51,340 nucleotides of DNA, from the NCBI GenBank assembly GCA_002399265.1, contig DHDG01000008.1:74686-126025 (forward strand), given 5' to 3'. Position 1 is the stretch's first letter; each line of letters starts with the position of its first letter. The position numbers and the translations under genes were made by a program. Of the stretch, positions 16,704 to 24,933 are shown in pieces. This stretch comes from Firmicutes bacterium UBA4882. GTDB taxonomy: Bacteria; Bacillota; UBA4882. Below the pieces are notes generated by a model. The model was not told where the DNA came from. It ran no database searches and saw nothing but the letters and a program-made list of their open reading frames with translations.

Positions 16704-17050
16704 TTAAGGTTTAGATAAGGTTCGCCGGGTGTTATTCTTATCCGCCACCGCTGGAATGGCAGCGGAATCCCAAGTGTTGCCTACGGCGTAAATGGCACCG
16801 CAATTGGCAGGTCGATAATCCCAACTGATTGCATAATAATCCTGTTTAAAATCCTGTTCCTGAAAAACGATATCACTGATTTTCACTCCGTTGCCTACGA
16901 CATTTAACCCAGCCATTATCCGTCAAGGCAGCTGTGATCGTTTTGTAAGGCTTATCGACAGTCCCGTCGGCTGTGGTATCATAGCCATTCTCATTATCAA
17001 CATAGTTCAGACGGGTAACGAAAATATCAAATGCGCAACCTCCACGTGAA
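16704..17050 (-). pseudogene. Decayed fragment of a surface (beta-helix-type) protein
   Basis: Two adjoining frames join into one recognisable sequence: one reads RLNYVDNENGYDTTADGTVD then KPYKTITAALTDNG, and the second continues AGLNVVGNGVKISDIVFQEQ after a frameshift near 16910. The DGTxxKPYKTITAAL pattern is typical of right-handed beta-helix/pectate-lyase-like repeats in secreted proteins. There is no start, no signal peptide and the frame is broken, so it is a remnant. Confidence 0.6.
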
Positions 17051-17187
17051 ATAACTAGGGTCGATGCAGAGAGGGCTCTTTAGCCGGGGTGCATAACCCA
17101 ACACGATTCAGAAGGGATTTTTAGCCAAAAGGGCAAATTAGCACTCCGAAAGGGTACCGAATTATGTCAAGTAGGAGGTGGCGAGGG

Positions 17188-18138
17188 TTGAAACACCTGC
17201 GGTTAACTTTATTGAGTCTTTTGGCTTTTTCGCTGGTTTGCTCGCCTATATTAAGCGCTGATTCTGGCAAAATTATCTCAACCATAAAAACTGAGGGGGC
17301 AACCCGCTCATTACTTATTCGTGATGAGTATGCCTTTATTGGTGCACGAGATGGCTTGGGTATAGTTGATATTTCAGATGTTGATAAACCAAAGATCATC
17401 AGTGAAATTAAGTTAAAGGGAGAGGTTCTGGGGATTTCAATTAGCGGCAATACTTTGTTTGCGGCAGTTTACCGCATGGGACTAGTAATTATAGATGTAT
17501 CACACCCTGGATTTCCACAAGTCAAAGAAGTATACGAATTTAAGACTGCAATTTATAATCTCTTAGTTGCTGGTAGTTTAGCGTATGTAGCATCTAGCCA
17601 GGGTCTCATTATCCTTGATATTTCAGATAAATTTACTCCCCGAGAGATAGGCCTATTCGAAACCGAAAGCGCTGTTTATGATATATGCATCAATGGGGAT
17701 TGGGCCTATATTCTGGATAATTCCTGTGTTGAAGAATATCAGGGGCGTTTGTATGCCGTAGACATTAGTGATCCGCGGCATCCGAAGCCAGGAAGCCAAT
17801 TGGATTTGCCTTTTCCCATGAAGGTGGTGGCCGTTGATAACTACCTATATGTTGCTGACGGAGGTCTATATGTTTTTGATATATCGGCACCAAGTCAACC
17901 CAAGAAATGCAAGGCTATTTTTACCGGTGATATTCAACAGGATTTGGCCATTGATCAAACAAATCTGTTTGTCGTTGAGAAAAAAGGATTACATATATTT
18001 GACATTACTAATCCCAAAGAACCCGTAAAGGTTAACTCATTAACTATTCCAGATAGTTCATATCGCATATCTGTAAGAGACCAAAATGTCTTCATCGCAA
18101 ACTATTACGAGGGACTGCTTATCATAGGCTTAGAATAA
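17188..18138 (+). CDS. Secreted LVIVD-repeat beta-propeller protein
   Basis: 316 residues. A signal peptide (LKHLRLTLLSLLAFSLVCSP, cleavage near ILSA-D) is followed by about six LVIVD repeats, each with a YAFIGARDGLGIVDISDVDK-like core (xxLxIvDIsdPxxP). These form a beta-propeller; extracellular role unknown. The frame is open from ATG 17164, but a strong AGGAGGTGG at 17172-17180 lies after that codon and 7 bases before TTG 17188, so TTG is the likely start. The downstream terminator makes it a single-gene unit. Confidence 0.85.
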   Translation: MKHLRLTLLSLLAFSLVCSPILSADSGKIISTIKTEGATRSLLIRDEYAFIGARDGLGIVDISDVDKPKIISEIKLKGEVLGISISGNTLFAAVYRMGLVIIDVSHPGFPQVKEVYEFKTAIYNLLVAGSLAYVASSQGLIILDISDKFTPREIGLFETESAVYDICINGDWAYILDNSCVEEYQGRLYAVDISDPRHPKPGSQLDLPFPMKVVAVDNYLYVADGGLYVFDISAPSQPKKCKAIFTGDIQQDLAIDQTNLFVVEKKGLHIFDITNPKEPVKVNSLTIPDSSYRISVRDQNVFIANYYEGLLIIGLE

Positions 18139-18171
18139 TAGGAGATAGGATTCGTTAGCTGTAGTTTCGCG

Positions 18172-18201
18172 CGCGTGGAAGATAATTCCACGCGTTTTTT
18201 T
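18172..18201 (+). terminator. Rho-independent terminator after the LVIVD gene
   Basis: CGCGTGGAA (18172-18180) and TTCCACGCG (18186-18194) pair over GATAA, followed by eight T. Confidence 0.95.
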
Positions 18202-18256
18202 TATTGGGCGGCAGGAAATTGGAAAAGGGCAGCGAAATTGTGACGTAAACGATTGC

Positions 18257-18268
18257 GCAAACGATTGC
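18257..18268. promoter_or_regulatory. LacI-type operator of the sugar operon
   Basis: GCAAACGATTGC is a near-perfect palindrome of the LacI-family form GCAAnCGnTTGC. CGATTG occurs three times here (from 18250, 18262, 18275). It lies 52 bases before the first operon gene, and the operon encodes its own LacI regulator. Confidence 0.65.
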
Positions 18269-18319
18269 CGAAATCGATTGCGCCCCGAAACTATTGATTT
18301 GGCAGGAGGTCTTGGCATC

Positions 18320-19477
18320 ATGGCAAGAACAATCAAGGCAGGAGTCATCGGCACGGGGTTTATCGGCCCCATTCATATTGAAGCTATCCGGCGAACCTTT
18401 CTGGGTGAAGTAGTCGCATTGGCGGATATCAATGATACCGTGGCCGCACAAAAAGCAGCGCAATATGGCGTTCCACGGCATTATGGGGATTACCGCAATC
18501 TCCTCAAAGATCCAGAGGTTGAAGTGGTGCATATCTGCACTCCCAACAATCTGCACTATACCATGACTAAAGAAGCATTACTGGCTGGAAAACATGTGGT
18601 CTGCGAAAAGCCGTTGACCGCCACTTTACGCGAAGCTGAAGAACTACTGGAGCTGGCCGACAAAGCCGGACTGGCCAATGCAGTGCATTTCAATGTGCGC
18701 TACTATCCGCTAATCCGGGAAGCCCGTACGATGGTTCAAAAGGGTGCAGTCGGACAAATTTATTCGGTCCAGGGCTCTTATTTGCAGGACTGGCTTTATC
18801 ATGACACCGATTACAGCTGGCGTCTGGAACCCGAAATGAGCGGTGAATCGCGCGCCATCGCTGACATCGGCTCGCACTGGTTTGACCTGACCCAGTATGT
18901 TACCGGCATGCGTGTCACCGAAGTCATGGCGGACTTCGCCACTTTCCACAAGACCCGCAAGAAACCGCTTAAACCGATCGAAACCTGGTCCGGTAAACTA
19001 CTCAAGGCTGAAGATTATCAGGAAGTGCCGATCAATACCGAAGATTACGCCAGCGTCCTGCTGCGTTACGAGAACGGTTCACATGGTGTAATGACCGTAC
19101 ACCAGATGTACGCCGGCCGTAAGAACCGGGTCTACTTTGAAATCGGGGGATCCAAAACTTCGCTGAACTGGGATTCGGAGCGGCCCAATGAAATGATGCT
19201 CGGCTACCGCGATAAAGCCAATGAGGTACTGTTGCGCGATCCCGCACTGATGGACGCGAACGCCCGCAAGCTGGTCTCTTATCCCGGCGGCCATAACGAA
19301 GGTTTCCCTGATACCTCCAAGCAACTGTTTAAAGAGTTCTATCAATATATCCTGGATGGAAATCGCAGCACCGCGCCGCAGTTTCCCGCGTTCCTGGATG
19401 GATACCGCGAAATGGTACTCTGCGAAGCGATCGTCTCCAGCGCTAAAACCGGCCGCTGGGTGGAAGTAAGGCATTAA
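18320..19477 (+). CDS. Gfo/Idh/MocA family sugar oxidoreductase
   Basis: NAD(P)-dependent dehydrogenase acting on a sugar, inositol or related polyol. 385 residues from ATG 18320. Rossmann fold at the N-terminus: IKAGVIGTGFIGPIHIEAIR. The EKP motif is in HVVCEKPLTATLREAEELLE, with the conserved Lys. The C-terminal sheet domain includes DIGSHWFDLTQYVTG with the likely catalytic His/Asp. AGGAGG at 18304-18309 fixes the ATG. First gene of an eight-gene sugar uptake and catabolic operon, so it probably performs the first oxidation of the imported sugar. Confidence 0.92.
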   Translation: MARTIKAGVIGTGFIGPIHIEAIRRTFLGEVVALADINDTVAAQKAAQYGVPRHYGDYRNLLKDPEVEVVHICTPNNLHYTMTKEALLAGKHVVCEKPLTATLREAEELLELADKAGLANAVHFNVRYYPLIREARTMVQKGAVGQIYSVQGSYLQDWLYHDTDYSWRLEPEMSGESRAIADIGSHWFDLTQYVTGMRVTEVMADFATFHKTRKKPLKPIETWSGKLLKAEDYQEVPINTEDYASVLLRYENGSHGVMTVHQMYAGRKNRVYFEIGGSKTSLNWDSERPNEMMLGYRDKANEVLLRDPALMDANARKLVSYPGGHNEGFPDTSKQLFKEFYQYILDGNRSTAPQFPAFLDGYREMVLCEAIVSSAKTGRWVEVRH

Positions 19478-19550
19478 GACAGGGGGGAGGGGTGCCGGGC
19501 AAGGCCTGCACAACCAACTTAGAATCAACTAGAAGGGGAGGACTCATTCC

Positions 19551-20546
19551 ATGAAAAAAAACTGGTTAATCATTGGCGGGTTGGCAGTAATCATTATCGT
19601 AGCTGCCATATTCCTGATTCCGTCCCAGAAAGCCTCCGAACAGCATAAGTTTGCCACCGTTGTGAAACTGAGCGGCCTGGCATGGTTCGATCGTATGGAG
19701 AAGGGTACGCTGCGCTTCGGCGAAGAGACTGGCAATGAAACTTTCTTGCTTGGTCCGCCGAAAGCCGACGCTGCCTTGCAGGTTCAAATCGTGGAAGACC
19801 TGATCGCCCAAAAAGTGAGTTCTATCGCAATCGTTCCGTTTGCGCCGGAAGCACTGGAACCGGTGCTGCAAAGAGCCATGGATCAGGGGATTGCCGTAAT
19901 ATCGCACGAAGCTTCCAATATTAACAATGTTAATTACGATGTCGAGGCATTTGACAATGCTGCCTACGGCGCACACTTCATGGATCAACTGGCCGATCTG
20001 ATGGGTGCGAAAGGTGAATACGCCGTTATGGTCGGCAGCCTCACCTCCAAATCGCACAATGAGTTCATTGATGCCGCGATCGCCCGCCAGCAGGAAGTGT
20101 ATCCTGATATGAAACTGGTGGCCGAGCGCGTGGAATCGTACGACGACCAGAAGATCGCCTACGAGCGTGCCAAAGAACTCCTGAAAGCTTATCCGAACCT
20201 CGGCGGCTTTATTGGCTGCGCCATGACCGATCCGGTCGGTATCGGCCTGGCCATTGAAGAGATGGGTCTTCAGGACAAGACTGCTGTTGTTGGAACAAGT
20301 CTTGTTTCAGTTGCCGGTGCCTACCTTGAGACCGGTGCTATTGATGCTATCAGCTTCTGGGATCCCGCCGACGTCGGCTATGTCATGAACGCCATTGCCG
20401 CCCGCATACTAGCCGGTGAGGCCATTGCAGACGGCGACAACCTGGGCGTACCCGGTTACGAGCAGATTACCCTGAACGGTAAAGTTATTACTGGGCAGGC
20501 TTGGATTGATGTTACCAAAGAAAACATGGATCAGTACGACTTCTAA
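19551..20546 (+). CDS. Sugar ABC transporter substrate-binding protein
   Basis: Periplasmic-binding-protein type I fold of the RbsB/LsrB-like group. After a hydrophobic start (LIIGGLAVIIIVAAIFLIP) come FATVVKLSGLAWFDRMEKGT, QVQIVEDLIAQKVSSIAIVP and GIAVISHEA, the usual two-lobed pattern. Unlike most Gram-positive binding proteins it has no lipobox Cys, so it may stay anchored by an uncleaved signal segment. GGGGAGG precedes ATG 19551. The ligand is unknown. The similarity to RbsB-type proteins and the RbsA/RbsC-like partners point to a monosaccharide. Confidence 0.9.
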   Translation: MKKNWLIIGGLAVIIIVAAIFLIPSQKASEQHKFATVVKLSGLAWFDRMEKGTLRFGEETGNETFLLGPPKADAALQVQIVEDLIAQKVSSIAIVPFAPEALEPVLQRAMDQGIAVISHEASNINNVNYDVEAFDNAAYGAHFMDQLADLMGAKGEYAVMVGSLTSKSHNEFIDAAIARQQEVYPDMKLVAERVESYDDQKIAYERAKELLKAYPNLGGFIGCAMTDPVGIGLAIEEMGLQDKTAVVGTSLVSVAGAYLETGAIDAISFWDPADVGYVMNAIAARILAGEAIADGDNLGVPGYEQITLNGKVITGQAWIDVTKENMDQYDF

Positions 20547-20566
20547 GATCGATTCCGACGACTCCG

Positions 20567-20598
20567 GGTGGGTGGACGGAGCAATCCGTTCACTCACC
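20567..20598 (+). other. Intercistronic stem-loop after the binding-protein gene
   Basis: A 14-bp stem (20567-20580 with 20585-20598, two G-U pairs) is capped by a GCAA tetraloop and has no T tract. Such stems after a binding-protein gene commonly stabilise its mRNA so that more binding protein than transporter is made. Confidence 0.7.
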
Positions 20599-20679
20599 GT
20601 CACCGTGCGCATCATCCCACCAGACGTTATTATGCGGGACAGCGCGTGCGTGTTTATGGGGCAGTAAGGAGGGCAGAGC

Positions 20680-22239
20680 ATGCCTGATCAAATTCTCAAT
20701 GTTGACAACTTAAGCAAATCCTTTGCAGGTGTCCGGGCCCTCCAGGGGGTTAATCTCACCATGGAACGCGGTGAGATTAGATGCCTGGTCGGAGAAAACG
20801 GCTGCGGGAAATCTACTTTGATCAAAGTAATTGCCGGAGTAGTGCAGCCTGATGAGGGGACGGTCACCTTAAACGGGCGGCAGTACCGGCAGATACGGCC
20901 GATTGATGCCATCCGCGAGGGGATCCAGGTGATCTATCAGGATTTTTCGCTGTTCCCAAACCTGACGGTAGCGGAGAATATTGCTTTTAACTATAACCTG
21001 GCCCGCAAAAAGCAGCTAGTGAACTGGCGTGATATAAATCGTATAGCGCGGGAAGCGATCGCTAAAATCGGGGTTGACTTGGATCTGGGGGCCTATGTGG
21101 AAGATCTCCCGGTGGCGGATAAACAGATTATCGCCATCTGCCGGGCGATCAGCCAGAGCGCCCGGTTGGTCATCATGGATGAACCGACCACCGCCCTTAC
21201 GGAAAAGGAAGTCCGGGCGCTTTTTAATATCATCAAGACGCTGCAACGGGAGGGCATTGCCATCCTGTTTGTCAGTCATAAACTGAATGAAGTTCTGGAA
21301 ATATCCGAAAAAATCACTATTATGCGCAATGGCCGTAATGTGACCGACGGTAATACAGCCGGTTTTGACCGGGCTTCGTTGGTGAAGCATATGACCGGGC
21401 GCGAGATTAACGAAACAAATGCGGCGATTGTACCCCAAGCGGGGAACGGCAGCGTCCCGCTGTTGCAGGCGGAAAACCTGTCCTGCCGGGGCCGTTTTGC
21501 AGATGTGTCTTTCTCGCTGGCAGCCGGTGAGATTATTGGAATTACCGGACTGCTCGGATCAGGCCGAACTGAGCTGGCCTTGTCCCTCTTTGGCATTCGG
21601 CCAGCAGACGCGGGCACAATCAGCATTGAAGGCCGGCCGGCGGAGATCCGCTCGGTTCAGGATGCCGTCCGGCATGGTATCGGTTATGTGCCTGAGGATC
21701 GGCTGATAGAAGGTCTTTTCCTGGAACGCAGCATCGGCAGCAACATTGTCGCCGGTACACTGCGCAGACTGACCAGGCGCGGTCTGATCAATCGGGCCGC
21801 AGTCGGTGCGCAAATCAGGCAATGGACTGAGAATTTGCATATTAACACACCTTCCACCGAACTGCCGGTTAAAAGTCTTTCCGGCGGAAACCAGCAGCGG
21901 GTGGTGCTCGCCAAGTGGCTGGCCATCAACCCGAAAATCCTGATCATGAACGGACCAACGGTTGGTGTGGATGTCGGATCCAAAGCGGAGATTCATCAGA
22001 TTATCCGCGATCTGGCCCGCCAAGGTATCGGTGTGATTATCATTTCCGATGATCTGCCGGAATTACTGCAAAACTGCTGCCGAATCCTGGTGATGCGCAA
22101 GGGTCGGGTGCTTGAGGAGTTGCCGACTGAGGGTCTCAGCGAAGCGGACCTGACGCACCGGTTAAGCGCTACGGCGCCAGCGCCAGCATCAGGTACCCCG
22201 GCACATTCCGGGCAGCGAAAGCAGGTGCGTCCATCATGA
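20680..22239 (+). CDS. Sugar ABC transporter ATPase with two nucleotide-binding domains
   Basis: RbsA/MglA-type fused ATPase, 519 residues. NBD1: Walker A GENGCGKST (about 38-46), signature region VADKQIIAICRAI, Walker B VIMDEPTTALT. NBD2: Walker A-like GLLGSGRTE (about 290), signature LSGGNQQRV (about 398). At the second Walker B the sequence is ILIMNGPTVGVDVG, so the usual Asp-Glu pair is Asn-Gly and NBD2 lacks the catalytic Glu. AGGAGGG precedes ATG 20680. The C-terminal 20 residues are Ala/Pro/Ser-rich. It overlaps the first permease by 4 bases. Confidence 0.93.
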   Translation: MPDQILNVDNLSKSFAGVRALQGVNLTMERGEIRCLVGENGCGKSTLIKVIAGVVQPDEGTVTLNGRQYRQIRPIDAIREGIQVIYQDFSLFPNLTVAENIAFNYNLARKKQLVNWRDINRIAREAIAKIGVDLDLGAYVEDLPVADKQIIAICRAISQSARLVIMDEPTTALTEKEVRALFNIIKTLQREGIAILFVSHKLNEVLEISEKITIMRNGRNVTDGNTAGFDRASLVKHMTGREINETNAAIVPQAGNGSVPLLQAENLSCRGRFADVSFSLAAGEIIGITGLLGSGRTELALSLFGIRPADAGTISIEGRPAEIRSVQDAVRHGIGYVPEDRLIEGLFLERSIGSNIVAGTLRRLTRRGLINRAAVGAQIRQWTENLHINTPSTELPVKSLSGGNQQRVVLAKWLAINPKILIMNGPTVGVDVGSKAEIHQIIRDLARQGIGVIIISDDLPELLQNCCRILVMRKGRVLEELPTEGLSEADLTHRLSATAPAPASGTPAHSGQRKQVRPS

Positions 22240-23231
22240 AGAAAATACTTCGCAGCAGCGAGTTTTTTGTAGCTCTGGTAGTTATGGTGCTGTGTATCAT
22301 AATCGGCTTGATTAATCCGGTTTTCTTTTCTTGGGAAAACCTGTTCGATTTACTGCGCAGCGGTGTTGTCACTGGTATTTTGGCCCTCGGATGCCTGATC
22401 GTCATTGTTTCAGGCGGCACGGACGTTTCTTTTGCCACCATTGCCATCTTTGCCGTGTATCTGGCCAGCAAAATCCTGATTGCCTGGCAATTTGACGGCA
22501 CGGTGTTGGTCGCTTTCCTTCTGTCGGCGGCGATCGGCACTGTTCTGGGACTGTTCAACGGGGCGTTGATCGCCTGGTTCAGACTGCCGACGATGATTGT
22601 AACCTTGGGCACGTCGAGTATATTTCGCGGCGCAATGCTCGTTTTTATTGGTACCTTTATTATCAACAAGCTGCCACAGGGCATTTTGGCTTTTGGTCAG
22701 GCGACGCTGGCCCAGGTGAGTAACGCCAATGGCGCTGTAATCGGGCTGCCTGTTTCGGTAGTGATCTTTTTCGGCGCTGCAGTGCTGGTTTGGCTGATGA
22801 TGAAATACACCATGCTTGGCCGGGGTATTTACGCTCTGGGCGGAGACCGGGTGGCTGCTGAACGGGCCGGGCTGAATGTCATTGGGATTCAGCTGTTTAT
22901 CTATGGGCTGGTCGGCTTCCTGGCTGGAATCAGCGGCGTAGTCCATGCGTCATTGGTGCGTAACGTCAATCCATTCGATTTGATTGGCACTGAGATGAAT
23001 GTCATTGCAGCGGTTGTGCTGGGCGGCGCACGCATCACAGGCGGCCGCGGAACGGTATTTGGCACAATCCTGGGTGTAATGCTCGTGGTCATCATGAATA
23101 ACAGTCTGATCCTGCTGGGGATCCCTTCCTACTGGCAGCGGGCTGCCATCGGTGTTTTAATTCTGCTTGGTACCGGTATCACCGCCTGGCAAAGTAAAAG
23201 GGAATCGGCAGCAAATCTGCTGGAGTCCTGA
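22236..23231 (+). CDS. Sugar ABC transporter permease (RbsC family), first subunit
   Basis: 331 residues, about nine or ten membrane helices. Family marks are CLIVIVSGGTDVSFATIAIF, GTVLGLFNGALIAWFRLPTM with IVTLGTSSIFRG, and YALGGDRVAAERAGLNV (the EAA-like coupling loop), then VVLGGARITGGRGTVFGTIL. The start ATG overlaps the ATPase stop. With the next gene it probably forms a heterodimeric membrane channel. Confidence 0.93.
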   Translation: MKKILRSSEFFVALVVMVLCIIIGLINPVFFSWENLFDLLRSGVVTGILALGCLIVIVSGGTDVSFATIAIFAVYLASKILIAWQFDGTVLVAFLLSAAIGTVLGLFNGALIAWFRLPTMIVTLGTSSIFRGAMLVFIGTFIINKLPQGILAFGQATLAQVSNANGAVIGLPVSVVIFFGAAVLVWLMMKYTMLGRGIYALGGDRVAAERAGLNVIGIQLFIYGLVGFLAGISGVVHASLVRNVNPFDLIGTEMNVIAAVVLGGARITGGRGTVFGTILGVMLVVIMNNSLILLGIPSYWQRAAIGVLILLGTGITAWQSKRESAANLLES

Positions 23232-23255
23232 GCAAGGCAGAAAGGAGGGGTAGCC

Positions 23256-24344
23256 GTGTTTGACAAGTTGCCTTCCATAACAAGTTTTATTAGCAGAGAT
23301 CGCAATATAGGCAGATTGCTGGGGGTCGCCCTGTTTATTTTGATAATCTTAAGTATCCTAAACCCCGGGCTGTTCCTGACAGTGAGCAATTTCAAGTCCA
23401 TGGCATATCAACTGCCGGAATTCGGCCTGTTAGCTATGGCAATTATGATCGCCTTGCTGACTGGAGGAATTGACCTTTCCGCAGTCGGAATCGCGAACCT
23501 GTCTGGCGTTTTGGCGGCTTTGACAATGATCCGCTTTATTCCGCAAGGGGCTGCCGGATGGCAGATTACTCTGGTGATCGGTGCGGCAGTTGCACTGGGA
23601 TTGGTGATCGGTGCCATCTGCGGTGCGATTAACGGGTTTTTGATCGGGCGCATCGGAATCCCCGCTATCTTAGCCACCCTTGGCACAATGCAGCTTTTTA
23701 CCGGCATCTCGATCATTATCACCAAAGGTTACGCCGTATTGGGATTACCGGACGCCTTTCTCTATTTCGGCAATGGCACCATCGGCATCTTCCCTGTGCC
23801 GCTGTTGATCTTTATCGTGATCGCGGTACTATTCGCTTTATTGCTCAATAAAACAACGCTGGGCCAGGAGCTTTTCCTGATGGGCACCAACCCGACGGCG
23901 GCTAAGTTTACCGGGCTCGATAATTTCCGGCTGACACTGAAGACCTATATGGTCAGCGGACTATTGTCAGGGCTGGCCGGGTTGATGATTATTGCCCGTA
24001 CTAATTCAGCCAAAGCGGACTATGGCGCTTCCTATACCCTGCAGGCAATCGTCGTGGCGGTAATGGGCGGCGTGGACCCGGCTGGAGGTGCCGGGACGGT
24101 CATCGGCCTGGTCCTGGCTATGATTTCGCTGCAGTTTTTGTCGAGCGGTTTCAATATGCTGCGCGTGGGCGGAAGTTTCAGCAACTATTTCCGTGAACTG
24201 GTCTGGGGTGTCGTCTTAATTCTGGTGATGGTAATTAACTATCTGGACGCCAAGAAACGGGCGCGGACTCCGCAGGAGTCGGGGACGGATGCAAAGGCGC
24301 AGATGCCGGATACAGCCGCTGGCGCCGGCAGTGCCCAGAAATGA
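23256..24344 (+). CDS. Sugar ABC transporter permease (RbsC family), second subunit
   Basis: 362 residues from GTG 23256, which is preceded by AAAGGAGGGG. About ten membrane helices with ALLTGGIDLSAVGIANLSGV, NGFLIGRIGIPAILATLGTM, FLMGTNPTAAKFTGLDNFRL (coupling loop) and VVAVMGGVDPAGGAGTVIGL. The tail of about 30 residues (SGTDAKAQMPDTAAGAGSAQ) is hydrophilic and low in complexity, unlike the standard family end. Two different permeases in one operon resemble LsrC/LsrD or rhamnose-type systems. Confidence 0.92.
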   Translation: MFDKLPSITSFISRDRNIGRLLGVALFILIILSILNPGLFLTVSNFKSMAYQLPEFGLLAMAIMIALLTGGIDLSAVGIANLSGVLAALTMIRFIPQGAAGWQITLVIGAAVALGLVIGAICGAINGFLIGRIGIPAILATLGTMQLFTGISIIITKGYAVLGLPDAFLYFGNGTIGIFPVPLLIFIVIAVLFALLLNKTTLGQELFLMGTNPTAAKFTGLDNFRLTLKTYMVSGLLSGLAGLMIIARTNSAKADYGASYTLQAIVVAVMGGVDPAGGAGTVIGLVLAMISLQFLSSGFNMLRVGGSFSNYFRELVWGVVLILVMVINYLDAKKRARTPQESGTDAKAQMPDTAAGAGSAQK

Positions 24345-24386
24345 AATAACGTGAAAAGATGCTGATCACAGAGAGGAGTTTTTGGA

Positions 24387-24872
24387 ATGACAAGGAAAAT
24401 TAAACAGATTGCACTAGTTGTCAAAGATGTCCAGAAAGCCATGGACCAATTCGTCAACGTTTTGGGGATCGGGCCTTGGGATGTGCGTCATTTCACACCA
24501 GCTAAAGTACGCGACTTTAAAATCGACGGTCAGCCGGTGACCGAAGACTTTGATTTTATCTGCGCTGTTTGCTGGGAAGGCGATATTGAGTTTGAGCTGA
24601 TTCAACCGATCAAAGGTCCGAATATCTACTGGAAGCACCTTGAGGAAAAGGGCGAGGGCCTGCATCATGTTAAGGAAGTCCTGTCGGATGCGGAGATCCC
24701 GGCTGCTTTACAGGAGTTTGCGGACAAGGGGATTAGGGTGCTCCAAACCGGCTGGATCGATAACGATGTGCATTATTATCTGGATACTGAGCCGACGCTG
24801 GGTTTTGTCTACGAGATTGGCAACGGCGGCAAGATTGGCGCGCCGGATCGGCGCTATCCAGAGAAGAAATAA
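24387..24872 (+). CDS. VOC-family (glyoxalase-like) protein
   Basis: 161 residues of the vicinal oxygen chelate superfamily. Two paired motifs are IKQIALVVKDVQKAMDQFVN with VLGIGPWDVR at the N-terminus and EGLHHVKEVLSDAEIPAALQ in the middle, ending TLGFVYEIGNGGKIG. Metal ligands would be a His (LHHV) and Glu (FELIQP; YEIG). It resembles the methylmalonyl-CoA epimerase-like group used in sugar operons for epimerase, isomerase or lyase steps; the actual reaction is unknown. GAGAGGAG precedes ATG 24387. Confidence 0.88.
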   Translation: MTRKIKQIALVVKDVQKAMDQFVNVLGIGPWDVRHFTPAKVRDFKIDGQPVTEDFDFICAVCWEGDIEFELIQPIKGPNIYWKHLEEKGEGLHHVKEVLSDAEIPAALQEFADKGIRVLQTGWIDNDVHYYLDTEPTLGFVYEIGNGGKIGAPDRRYPEKK

Positions 24873-24933
24873 AGAGAGCCAGGTCAGGGGCGAGGGGCGG
24901 AAGGCTTATTTCTCCTGAAGGGGGTGGTGAGCG

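Noticed and set aside
17080..17163. Possible GEMM (cyclic di-GMP) riboswitch before the LVIVD gene
   Set aside because: A few fragments (GGGCAAA, GGGTACCGA) look similar, but the conserved tetraloop-receptor block and second stem could not be found.
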